Shown here: positions 1 to 10,675 of the stretch, in pieces
Layout of the letters: the number at the start of each line of letters is the position of its first letter
Position numbering within the stretch: position 1 is the stretch's first letter
Assembly: GCA_030272155.1 (NCBI GenBank)
Contig: CP126198.1
Location: 1,054,001-1,118,000 of the forward strand
Source: Tetradesmus obliquus
Lineage: Eukaryota; Chlorophyta; Chlorophyceae; Sphaeropleales; Scenedesmaceae
Length of the DNA: 64,000 nucleotides
Direction: 5' to 3'
Position numbers and translations under genes: made by a program
The notes under the pieces: model-generated
Told to the model about the DNA's origin: nothing
Seen by the model: the letters and a program-made list of their open reading frames with translations, nothing else
Database searches by the model: none

Positions 1-2578
1 CTAGTGCTTGTGGCGTGCCTGCAACTGCGGCCCTTGCCTCTGGATGATACGTGGTCAGGTTGCCAAGCACGAATGCTACTCGTAAAACCAGAGGCTGCTG
101 ACTGCTCTGGGCTGCATCTGCTTTCAAGAGCACTTGCAGCAAGCAAGGAACTGCTGCCGCTCTGCCACCAGGCTCGGCACTGCTGTAGCTATCCTGGCTG
201 TACTGATCATGCTGCAGCAGGCGTTGCTGGGGCGGCAGCTGCAGCTGCAGCATGCACTGCCTGCAGGCTTCCTGCAAGGATAGCTTGCTCAAGCATCTGC
301 TTACATTCAGTGCAACCTCTCCCGCAGCTCCACAGGCCTGCAGCAGCTGCAGCAGCGCCCTCAGTGGCAGCCCTTCCTGCTGCACGAACAGGTGTGCATG
401 GCCCGGATACACTGCCAGGTTGCGCAGTACTGCCGTGGCCTGCACGCACACCTGCGCCGCTGCCTCTTGCTGCCGCTGCAACTCCACTGCTTCACAGCTG
501 CTACTCTGCTGCATCATGCCCAAGTGGTCAAGCAACACCTGCAATGGAGCTTGGGGAGCTGATGTTTTAGGCAAGGCGGTGTACTTGCAAGGTGCCGCAT
601 AGCCACAACAGTCATGCATCTGCTGTCTGGCGGTGCTGCGCACCTGGAAAAAGGAATGTGCTACTGTATGCTGCCTGGTCTACCATGCACCCTGTGGTGT
701 AGCTTTCGTGCAGCCTCGTGCAGGCTGAGGGTTCCATTCAACACTATGAGACGTCACATCCAACAAGCAGTCTCACCTGAGCCATGACTACCACTGCCCC
801 TAGCCTGCCTAGTGCCTCCTGGTTTGCTGCATCTGCGCTAACGTTCTTGAGTGCCCCAGTGACGTACAGCAGGGCCGTGTGAGCCTTCTGCTGCTCCTGA
901 TCTGTAGCTCCTGACTGCTGCTGCACCTGGCTATACGAGGCTTTGCGCAGCTGTGTCACTACTGACAGCAGTGGCCTAAGGACCCCATGGTGCCTAAACC
1001 GTGTGTCGTTACTGCTGTCTTTTGACAGCCTGTACAGCATTTTGGACAATGTCAGCATCATACTGCCCGCTGCTGGCAGCACCCTGAGCAGCATAGACCC
1101 GACCTGTGCAGCAGGCACAGAGCATCAGTGTCAGAGAGCACAGCAATTGCACACGTAAGCGTGACAACCTGTTAATGTGTTAGCATTTCCAACACTGGTG
1201 GCCCAGTGTGCATAGCGGGCCACTGACATGCAGCATGTCACTCGCAATGGGCAGATCTGTTGACACAGCAGCTGGTCTATACAAAGCATCAACCAGGGCC
1301 GCGCTCCCTCACCTTCATCACCACATCAGCGTTGGGGCAGTCCACGAGCCGCACGAGAGCCGCTACAACTACGCCACGCACATCTGCACTGCCACCCTGC
1401 GCTAGCCCAGCTTGCCCTGGACGAGCAGCAGCTGCTAATGCGGCTGCCTGCGCTGGTGTTGCAAGCCACTTCTGCAAGCACTGCTGGTCCTCTGCTGTGT
1501 CGAGCAGGGTTTGCAGTGTAGCACAAGCTCTCAGCAGAGCCGCAGCATCTGCAGCTGCAGGACTGACTGGCAGGCTGCTGAGCTGCTCCACAGCAAGCAC
1601 AGCCTGCTGCTGCCATGCCAGCATGGCTGCTGCCTCTGCTGAAGCAGACTCGGCTGCTGCACCAGCAGTGGCAAACAGCTCATCGCAAACACCGCCACTT
1701 CCCCTGCTGCTGCCTCTGCTGCTTTCCCTGCTGCCATGGCTGCTGTGACCCCTGCTACTACTTCTGCAGCTGCCTCTGCTGCCTGGTCTGTGCACTGCTA
1801 AGGCTTCTGCGTTCACGCTGTCAACAAGCAAGGTTTCACCCTCACTGACTGGAGCTGAGTCAGGGGTCGTGCTAAGCCTGCTCCAGTTGGGAGCGGGCAG
1901 TGTTGAGTGTGCGGCTGTACTAGCATTCAGCAGACCAAGTGGCATTGTGGCTGTGTTGCTCTGGCTGAGGACAGCTGCTACCCTGCTTCCTGTGCCTCCT
2001 GCAGCTGCTACAGCGCTGCTTGGCCTCAGCGGTGCGCCAGGAGGTGCTGCGCTGCTGACACGCCTGCCATTTGATACGGCAGGTGGCATAGCAGGCAACT
2101 GCGCAGCGCCAAAGTTCCTGCAAGCAGATGCCCGCAGCTCAGCAGGCCCCGGGGGGTCTCTGGGTGCATAGCTGCCATTGCTGCGGGTGCCACTGCTAGG
2201 GCTGCCTGTACTGCCTGGTTGTGGGCTGGGTCCCTCATCTGCCTTCCAGACATCTGCAGGAAGCAGCGGAGTGTGTGTTTGTGGCAGTCCATGCAGCGAG
2301 TATGGGAAATTGGCACACTGCATGTTTGAACAGCGTGTTGGGACAGGCTGAGTGGTGCACATAAGCTGGCAGGAGCATCGGCTGCACTGCTGCTCTCACA
2401 GCAGGCCTGCAGCCATGGCATCCTGCAAGACGCACCTGCTGTTGATGCTGCTTCACTGCTGGTGCTGATGCGCCAAGGTGCTGCTGCTGCTCCAGCTGCT
2501 GCTGCATCTGGAGAAGGGCCAAGAGCGCTGCCAGCCCTGCTGCTTGGCACACTGCTGCTGCCTTGCAAGAACTCTCGA
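1..2578 (-). CDS. ARMC2-like armadillo-repeat protein (partial: 3' end off the left edge, 5' exons not resolved)
   Basis: Minus-strand exons are 2436-2578, 1313-2253, 777-1103 and 1-538 (running off the edge); all have GT-AG borders and the phases join exactly. The first visible part is low-complexity, Ser/Gly/Ala-rich sequence. After about residue 250 it becomes helical armadillo repeats, including LRNLAVYPGHAH and VLRVAFVLGNLTTYHPEAR. The segments KMLYRLSKDSSNDTRFRHHG and FVLGNLT resemble ARMC2 (Chlamydomonas PF27), which is known to carry radial spokes into flagella; that assignment rests on remembered motifs. The start codon is not identified: the exon at 2436-2578 begins with an acceptor, so at least one exon lies further right, within about 2.6-3.7 kb. 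The gene is divergent from the CDPK. A generic ARM-repeat protein remains possible. Confidence 0.6.
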
Positions 2579-3920
2579 CTACAAGGCAGGGTAAGGCAGA
2601 ATGGGGCTGTCATCACCGTCAATAGTCACAGGTCTCGGCTTACAAGTTGCAGAGGCAGAGCGGCTGCTGCACTGCAGTGAGAGAGCATTGCAGCTGCCTA
2701 CCTGGTTACTTGCCCTCCAGATGTCTGGGGCCTGCTGGCATAGCCAGCGGACTGAAGCAGCCTCCTACCAGTATCTGATGGTGTTACAGGCCGTGTTGGC
2801 TCCTTGAGAGATGCCCTGTGCAAACAGCATTGGTGCCACCATCAGCATTCTCAGCGGTGCCCTGACCCAACTGTCAATTGCCCGTCCCTGGCTTGCATGC
2901 GCATGTTGCAGGTGCCAACCTGGCGGCTTTGACTATTTCACTGGCAGCAGATGGCTTGAGTTGCCACAAAGGGTCCTCGGTAGTGCGCTTGCTCTGCCTC
3001 ATGACTGCATGCTGCTGTCTATCGCAGATGCTGGCCGGTCGCAGTACTTAGCGCGACCAGGAACATGAAAACAACTGTTAAAACAACAAAATGTGGTTGT
3101 GACATGTGAACTCTGTGTACTGACCCTGCCAAGCCGGTCTTCACTGCTCAGTCAAGGCGTACTTCAAAACCCGCACAAGTGATCAGCACTGGCGTCACGT
3201 CGTAACAATTTGAATGTCTATGAACGTCGTCAGGATGGCATCGTGACCACTGTAGAACAGCAGGCTGGGGGCCAATGCTATGGCACCAGTCACTCTGCCC
3301 ATCATTCAGTAGGGCTTGCTGCAACTTACAGCACTTCAATGAATATCAATCAAAGCATCTGACTACACCCTCGCGCGCACCCTCGCTTAGCAACGGCACA
3401 ACTAGGGTGAGACTGTCAGCAACACTCTACAATGCAGCTCCCGGGGGTAGGAGAGTCTTTGCTGCGCACCAAACGATGCAATTCGGCAGCGCTCGCTGCA
3501 TGTCGCGTTTGATCGATGCAGCTGGTATTGCAATTGAAACTTCAAAACTCCCGTTGCAAAGCCTCTCACTGGTTGGACACGGACACGCTGCACTTCAAGA
3601 TGCCACGCATGTACCATACTTCCACTTACATCCGTACTATGTACAAGCAGTTACACCCCTTGTGAAGCTGCTGACGCTCTGAACTTGCGTGCTGGCATCG
3701 CACCTGCTTCTGCATAAATTCGGCATCCACAGCTGGTGTCCCTGTCTAAGAGCGCTGGAACAACTAGGCGTCCGCTAGTTGGAGCTAGCCGTGCGTCCTG
3801 CAGGCTGCGGAGCCTGTTCCTTGCGCGGCAACCACTCTGTGCCAGTGGCAGCTACAGCTGCAGTAGCCTGTCCACCAACCTAGCATCTTTCAGCAGCCAG
3901 CTCATTGCAGCAGGCAGACC
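2579..3920. other. Divergent intergenic/5' region between the ARMC2-like gene and the CDPK
   Basis: It should hold the unresolved first exon or exons of the minus-strand armadillo gene and the promoter and 5' UTR of the kinase. I saw no convincing conserved reading frame, RNA gene or transposon here. The short open frames are not supported by splice sites or recognisable protein. Confidence 0.5.
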
Positions 3921-6548
3921 ATGGGAAACGTTTGTGGAGGTCAGTCCCTGGCAGACCAGGATGGCGCCGCTGGCAAGGGGGCCAGGGACAGCCGCGCGTC
4001 AACTGACATGCTGGGCAACGCGCGTAATGGCAGCAACAGAGGATTAAGTGCAGTTGGAACCATGGAGCCCATCCGCTCTGTGCAGACAAAGAGCGACACT
4101 ACTGGCACCATCAGCATCAAAGTGGCGCCCGCACCGCCGCCATCTGGCGACGAATACCCGGAAATTAAGGCGGCAGTGCAGGCAGCGCAGAAAGAGGTCA
4201 AAGCCGGAGCTAAGCTCAAGTTTGCTGACCTGTACAGGCTGGGTCAGGTGGTGGGCACTGGGCACTATGCACGTGTGCAGCTGGCCATGTCACTGAAGGA
4301 TGGCAAGAAATACGCGGTGAAGATCCTGCCTAAGTCAGATGGCAAGGAGGCGCTGGTGCAGCAGCTGCAGAGTGAGTGCGGCGCAGCAGCAGTAGCAGCG
4401 GCAGCTGATAGACGTTGCTTGCTGGCAGTTGTTGCCTCCATAGAGCTGAACATGCCCCATCCAGCAGCAGCAGCAGCAGCCTCAGGAGACGTGCCCATCA
4501 AGAGCAAGTGCTTGCTCTGTGCACTTTGCTGAAGGCTTGCTGTAGAATGCCTGGCATGTCGCAGCGCAAGCATACTCTGCGCAGCGCCACCACCAGTGCA
4601 CAAATGCACAGAAGCCAGCATGAACTGGCTGTTCCGCCCTAACCAGCAGCTATCACGCACAGTGTGCGTGGCTAGCGTGCCCAGGCTTGCTGTGCCTGAC
4701 TGCCGCACAGTCGGACATGCCGTGCACAAGCAGCTGTGCTCAGACAAACAGCCCTTGTCCACCTGCTATGCATGGTCTCCATGTTTCGATCCATAGGCCG
4801 AATGCGTACTCTCTTTTGTACCACAGGCATCTTGCGCAGCTTCACCTCAATCACGGCGGTGCCTTTGCAGACATACACGACCTCTGCAACAATTCCAGTG
4901 CCTGACAGTAAACGAAACACGTGCCTGCTCACCTGCTGCTGCTGCTGCTGCTGCTGCCGCAGACATTGTGAAGGAGGTGGCCATTATGCGGCTGCTGGCA
5001 GACCACCCCAACATGGTGCAGCTGCAGCAGGTGCTGCAGGACAGCACCAACTTCTACCTGGTCATGGAGCACTGCAACGGGGGAGAGCTGTTTGACCAGA
5101 TTATCCGAAGTGGCCACATGACCGAGGCCATGGCAGCAAACAAGGCCAAGCAGCTGATCAGCTTCCTGGCACATGCGCACAGCAAGCACGTGATCCACAG
5201 GTGGGTCTTGGGTGTGAAAGGGGGTGCCGGTTGCAGGCGCAATGCACAACTGCAGCTGCGACTGCCTCATCCTGCCCTGTCCCTGGATGCTTGCATCGTC
5301 ACACAAGCCAATTATGCATCTCGCATCAATTACTGCTTAGCACGCGGTTGGTGCGCGGCTGCTAATGTCTTTGCTGCTGTGGTCTGCGCACTGCGCTACC
5401 GACGCCGCACCTGCCGTTGCAGGGACATCAAGCCCGAGAACCTGCTGCTGCTGAAGACCGACAGGGAGCCTGTGCTGAAGGTCATTGACTACGGCTGCAG
5501 CACCTTCTGCGTGCCAGGCAAGCGCCTGTGCAAGAAGTTTGGCACGGTGAGTGCAGCGGCAGAAGTAGCGGCAGCAGAATGAACAGCAGCTGTGGCGGTA
5601 GCAGCAGTGCTAGGCAGTGAAGCAGCACAGCAGCAGCCTTCACAATGCGTGTGCGTATTGCAACGCACCTCACGTTACACCGCCAGCTTATATCTATGCA
5701 AAGCGCTTGTGCGTCCTCGCTGTATTGGACGTTGGGTTTGGTGATGAAGCTGTGGTTGCATTCCAGTTTTGGGTTTGAGCTGCATCTAATCACTACGCCT
5801 TGCGGGTGTCCCTGCCGTCCCTTGCTGCTGAGTTATTTCTGCGTGTGATGTCTGTGTGGTTCACTGCTGTCTGCAGCCGTACTACGTGGCTCCGGAGGTG
5901 CTGTGGCGGGACTACGACCTGCAGGCTGACGTGTGGTCAGCAGGTGTGGTGCTCTTCATCCTGCTGTCTGGCCGGCCGCCCTTCAACGGCAAGAATGACG
6001 AGGACATCGTGGCCAAAGTGCGCACAGGTGAGATGCCGCCGCCGCCACAGCAGCAGCGGCGGTTGCTGAAAAGCAGGTTTGTTTGAGGATGAGTGGGTGG
6101 AGGATTTGATCAGAAACAATGACAAGGGCATCGTGGCCAAAGTGCATACAGGTGAGATGCCGCTGCTGCAGCAACAGCCGCAGCAGCAGCAGCAGCAGCA
6201 GCATTACTACACGCTGCTGAAACAGGTTTGTGTGGAGGGTTGGATGTCAAGGAGGCTGACCTAGTCCAGGAAAGCGGCAGCAGCTGCACACAATGTGGCC
6301 GCATCGAACAGGGGCGTGCTGTGCAATGTATGCATGGGCCGGCGCTAGTGGTTGTGCAGCATGTTGTCTGGATGCTGCAACGACTGCAACACCGCAAGCA
6401 TTTGGCCCCTTGCAGGAAGCCTCTGCATCAGGTGCAACAGCTCTTGCTTACAGGAGCATCCATGCAGGCCCAGCACTGCACCTGCCGCTGTGTTGCTGCG
6501 GATGGCTTTCATGTACATCCCAGTGCTGTGCGCCTGATGCTCTCTGCG

Positions 6549-6584
<36 letters not shown>

Positions 6585-9500
6585 ACAGGCCATGTGAAGA
6601 TGTTTCCTGATGAATGGAGCCACGTCAGCTGCTCAGGCAAGGCGCTGGTGAGGGAGATGCTCAAGCTGGACGTCACAAGTGAGTGGGCGCAGCAACTTAC
6701 CGTTGGTCTCAATCTCGAGCTCGAGCTGCTAGTTTTACATGCTGGCAGCTTCCTGACAAGCACCGGATCGTGAATCAGCGGTTTGTGCAGCAGCTCCGGT
6801 TCACAGCAGCAGTGCGGCAGCTCGCCAACGGCAACAGCCGAAGGCAGCTGGCTACTCAGGCCTGCCACTGCACCGAACATTTGACTTCCCCAGCTACCCT
6901 GCAGCAGCTCTGGTTACTGTACTGACTCCGCCCAGCAGTGCGACTGGTCAAGCAGCAGACCCTGCAACACCTGTATCTCACCCCACTGCCATCCTTACTG
7001 CCTTCTGCTGCCGGTCAAACTCCGGTCAAACTCCGGTCAAACTTTGGTCAAACTTCACAGTGCGCCCCACCTGCCAGCAGCTGCTGGAGCACCCCTGGTT
7101 CAGCCAGGCTGGCGAGGATGGCCAGGCCTCTCTGCTGCCGGAGGGCAACATGAGCCATGTGGTGGCACGCCTGGAGGCCTTTGCAGGCATGAGCCGCATG
7201 AAGCGCCTGGCGCTGTCGCTGCTGTGCCACACGGTGACGGACAGGCACATCACGCGCCTCAAGGTGCGGCGTGTGGGTTGCGTGGTTGTGAGGAATTGCG
7301 GGTTGTGCTTTGTTGTGTCTGCTCGTGGCGGGGCGTGCTGTGTTCTGTTTGCTTTCTACAACTTTTGTGTTACTAAGCAGCTGCTGCCGGAGGGCAACAT
7401 GAGCCACATGGTGGCGCGCCTGGAGGCCTTTGCAGGCATGAGCCGCATGAAGCGCCTGGCGCTGTCGCTGCTGTGCCACATCGTGACCGACAGGCACATC
7501 ACGCGCCTCAAGGTGCGGCGTGTGCGTTGCGTGGTTGTGAGGAATTGCGGGGCTTTGCTTTGTTGCGTCTGCTCGCGATGGGGCGTGCTGTGTTCCATTG
7601 GCTTTTCTACAACTTTTGTGTTACTAAGCAGCTGTTATTGGAGGGCAACATGAGCCGTGTGGTGGCGCGCCTGGAGGCCTTTGCTGGCATGAGCCGCATG
7701 AAGCGCCTGGCGCTGTCGCTGCTGTGCCACATCGTGACAGACAGGCACATCACGCGCCTCAAGGTGCGGGGGTTGGCTTGCCAGCCGGCGCTGTGTGGTC
7801 ATTTGTGGTGTGTTACATACGTCTTACTTACGTCTTCAGCGCTCGCCATTTTCAACTCATCATCCTGCTGATCGTTCCACCAAACGTTTGATGGCTTCTT
7901 TTGCCTCTTTGCAGGAAGCGTTCTACGCAATGGACGAGGACGGCGACGGCCACCTGACGCCCGCCGAATTGACACACGCGCTGCGCTCAACGGACGCGCT
8001 CGCCAAGTCTGGCTTTGCTGCTGAGATCCCTCCCGAGGCCCTGGAGGAGCTGATTGCAGCGAGTGACCTGTACGGGGAGGGCTATGTGGACGTGGACGAG
8101 TTCCTGGCTGCCATGCTGGCCAACAGCAACTACACCAAGACCAAGGACGCGGTGAGTGCCGGGCTAGGCGTGTTGTCTGCTGTGCTTTGCACTGCTGGAG
8201 GCGCTGTGGTTCCCTGCGGCTGCTGCACCGGCCTTCTGCGCTCCTGCAACAACATACAACGGTTGTTCACCACCTTACCAACCACCAGCATACCACAAAT
8301 GATCCTCTCTTACCTTGTTTGCTTTCTCCTATCTCTCGCCACTGCAGCTGCGCCGCTTTTTTGATGCGCTGGACCACGATCACGACGGCTTCATCACCAG
8401 CCACCTTCCAATCACCAAAAATGCAACCAACTAACCTGCTTATTTTCACTGTTTATTGTGCTGATCTGCCCGCACCTGCGCCGCTCCTTCCATGCGCTGG
8501 ACCACGGTCACGGCGGCTTCATCACCAGCTTGAAACCATCAATCTTCAACATCACCAAACTGCTGTTCACTGTTTTGCGAACGTCTTGCAGCTGCGCCGT
8601 TCCTTTGATGCGCTGGACCACGATCATGATGGCTTCACCACCTGCTTGAATTCAGTGCTATACAAAACATTCAAGCTGCTGCTGTTGTTTATTTCAATCA
8701 TTGCAGCTGTGCCGCTCCTTTGATGCGCTGGACCACGATCACGACGGTTTCATCACCATCCATCTCACCACCCAAAACCATACCCACCAGCTGAATTGTT
8801 TGCACATTTGCTTCTTTCTTTTTGCAGCTGCGCCGCTCCTTTGACGCGCTGGACCACGACCATGACGGCTTCATCACCAGCATGCATTCAAAGCTATACA
8901 AAGCATCTAACCTGCTGCTGCTTGTTCCTTTCTTCATTGCAGCTGCGCCGCTCTTTTGATGCGCTGGACCACGACCACGACGGCTTCATCACCAGCCACC
9001 CCACCCACCTGCACCAACTTGTTCAACTAAAAGGGTTGTTCTGATGCTTGCCTTATTTTTTTTGCAGCTGCGCCGCTCCTTTGATGCGCTAGACCACGAC
9101 CACGACGGCTTCATCACCAGCCACCCCGCCCACCAACACCATACTCACCTACTGAACTGCTTTGCCTGTTGTATAATTTTCTTTCTGCAGCTGCGCCGCT
9201 CCTTTGATGCGCTGGACCACGATCACGACGGCTTCATCACCAGCGCCGACCTGCTCAACCTGCAGCAGCAGCTGCTGGGCGAGCACCACATCACCAAGGA
9301 GCTGGCAGATGAGATGATGAGCGAGGTGTCTTCCTGCATTGACGAGGCGCACGACGGCAAGATGACCTACCAGGAGGTGCGCATATGTGTGGTGATGCGA
9401 TGATGTTACATGTTTTCAAGGACACGTCTTGCTTTTGAGTGTGTGCGCAAGGGTGACGGGACGGAACCTGGGGAGCAAGCGCACTTCGTGGCGTTGCATT

Positions 9501-10114
9501 GCCTGGTTTTTCTTTCCTGCGCGTGCGTGTGTGTTGCTCGCATGTGTCACAGGGACTGTAGGAGCAGAGCATTCCGACAGCGTGCACAGCCCGCAAATTT
9601 GTGCACTGTTGACTTGTTTGACCATCGTTTCACCACCGTTTGACCACATGTGCTCTGCTGCAACTTCCCCCCCTGCACATCTTGTGCCCGCAGTTCTGCC
9701 AGATGATGAACGACGACACCAACAGCCACTACCACCCCAAGGATCCAAGGGGCATCTTGTGCGTGGCTGACCTGTTGACCATTGTCTGACATCTGCATTC
9801 TGCGTTGCGCTGCATCTGTGGCCTCGTTTGTGTGCCTGCAGTTCTGCCAGATGATGAACGACGACACCAACAGCCACTACCACCCCAAGGAGACGCCCAG
9901 GCGCTTCAGCTTTGAGAGCATCCGCAGCGGCAAGGCCATGTCCGAGACTACCATGGACGACAGGAGCGAGCTCCCTGCAGCACCACCCTCGCAGCCAGCA
10001 GCAGCCAGCAATAGCAGCGCAGAAGCAGAAGAGGAGCAAGTGGCAGCAGCTGCTGCTGCTGACGAGCCTGAGCAGCCAGTGGCAGCAGAGCAGGTGGTGG
10101 CTGCAGTCAATTGA
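3921..10114 (+). CDS. Calcium-dependent protein kinase (CDPK)
   Basis: Ca2+-activated Ser/Thr kinase. Nine exons: 3921-4371, 4963-5200, 5423-5546, 5877-6027, 6589-6678, 7061-7263, 7915-8151, 9191-9376 and 9842-10114. They sum to 1953 nt, giving 650 aa. The start MGNVCGG is a typical N-myristoylation signal with a palmitoylatable Cys5, which suggests membrane attachment. The kinase domain shows [16 protein letters not shown] (ATP Lys), HRDIKPEN (catalytic loop), VIDYG in place of the usual DFG, and [10 protein letters not shown] junction (autoinhibitory) segment containing [12 protein letters not shown] follows, then four EF-hands. EF1 ([12 protein letters not shown]) is canonical, EF2 is weak at loop position 3, EF3 ([12 protein letters not shown]) ends in Asp, and EF4 spans an exon border. 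The tail is Ala/Gln/Glu-rich. Two extra in-frame junction exons (7381-7512 and 7632-7763) could raise the length to 694 or 738 aa. The DYG in place of DFG and the repeated exon fragments are the oddities. Confidence 0.9.
6095..6165 (+). repeat. Duplicated tail of CDPK exon 4 with its donor site
   Basis: The end of exon 4 (GACATCGTGGCCAAAGTG, then the cgcacag/gtgagatgccg donor at 6027) is repeated about 120 bp downstream, inside the next intron. The copy has the same donor context at about 6150. It offers a decoy 5' splice site and is not part of the kinase frame I assembled. Confidence 0.7.
7132..7763 (+). repeat. Threefold tandem repeat of the CDPK junction-domain exon
   Basis: Three 132-nt copies occupy 7132-7263 (fused to the end of the last kinase exon), 7381-7512 and 7632-7763. 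Each encodes 44 aa with the autoinhibitory-junction sequence [14 protein letters not shown], all open, and each ends on AAG/gtgcgg in phase 0. Copies 2 and 3 have their own acceptor (ttactaagcag) in phase 0, so zero, one or two extra copies can be spliced in without a frameshift. The introns between copies are also near-identical, so the duplicated unit is about 250 bp. Confidence 0.9.
8348..9246 (+). repeat. Array of eight EF-hand exon heads, each with an intronic 3' end (only the last is a full exon)
   Basis: The first 55-60 nt of CDPK exon 8 (coding [18 protein letters not shown]) occur at 8348, 8476, 8592, 8707, 8828, 8943, 9068 and 9191, a spacing of 115-128 bp. Seven of the eight are preceded by a pyrimidine-rich tract and CAG; the copy at 8476 has lost the AG. 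Only the copy at 9191 continues into the rest of the exon. The others stop just after the Ca-binding loop, with no GT donor in the following bases. The intervening intron pieces have diverged far more than the exon-derived parts. Confidence 0.9.
9694..9750 (+). repeat. Duplicated head of the last CDPK exon
   Basis: The bases starting ttctgccagatgatgaacga follow a cccgcag acceptor here and again at 9842, where they begin the last exon. The first copy matches through ...ccccaagga and then diverges. Splicing into it would change the reading frame context after [16 protein letters not shown]. Confidence 0.85.
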
Positions 10115-10234
10115 GCTGCTGCTGAGCAGGCAGTGGCAGCAGCTGCAGCTGCGCAGGCAGTGGCAGCAGAGCAGGCGACAGCCGCTGCTGCTGCAGCTGC
10201 GCAAGCAGTGGCAGCAGAGCAGTTGACAGCGGCA

Positions 10235-10265
<31 letters not shown>

Positions 10266-10675
10266 AGCAGCCAGTGGCAGCAGAGCAGGTGGTGGCTGCT
10301 GTCAACTCAGCTGCCGCTGAGCAGGCAGCGGCAGCAGCTGCAGCTGCGCAGGCAGTGGCAGCAGAGCAGTTGACAGCAGCAGCTGCTGCTGCTGCTGCTG
10401 AGCAGCCAGTGGCAGCAGAGCAGGTGGTGGCTGCAGTCAACTGAGCTGCTGCTGAGCAGGCAGTGGCAGCACAGCAGTTGACAGCAGGTGCTGCTAAGCC
10501 TAAGCAGCCGGCAGCAACTGCTGCTGAGCCTGAGCAGGCGACAGCCGCTGCTGCTGAGCCTGAGCAGCCAGTGGCAGCAGAGCAGGTGGTGGCTGCTGTC
10601 AATTATACTGCTGCTGAGCAGGCAGTGGCAGCAGCTGCAGTATACTGTTGTTGGTCCTCACGAGCATCTCAGTGA
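10020..10675 (+). repeat. Ala/Gln/Glu codon repeats across and beyond the CDPK stop
   Basis: Imperfect repeats of a unit coding roughly [11 protein letters not shown]-x-AAAEQAVAA. The frame of the last CDPK exon stays open to 10675 except for TGA at 10112-10114 and again at 10442-10444. Both stops fall at the same position of the repeat unit, where the other units have TCA (Ser) or TAT (Tyr). The first TGA is taken as the stop. The remainder is either 3' UTR or a readthrough extension. Confidence 0.75.

Noticed and set aside
8348-9130. Truncated EF-hand copies as separate micro-exons
   Set aside because: They have acceptors but no GT within reach after the copied part, so they cannot be spliced out as internal exons by normal rules.
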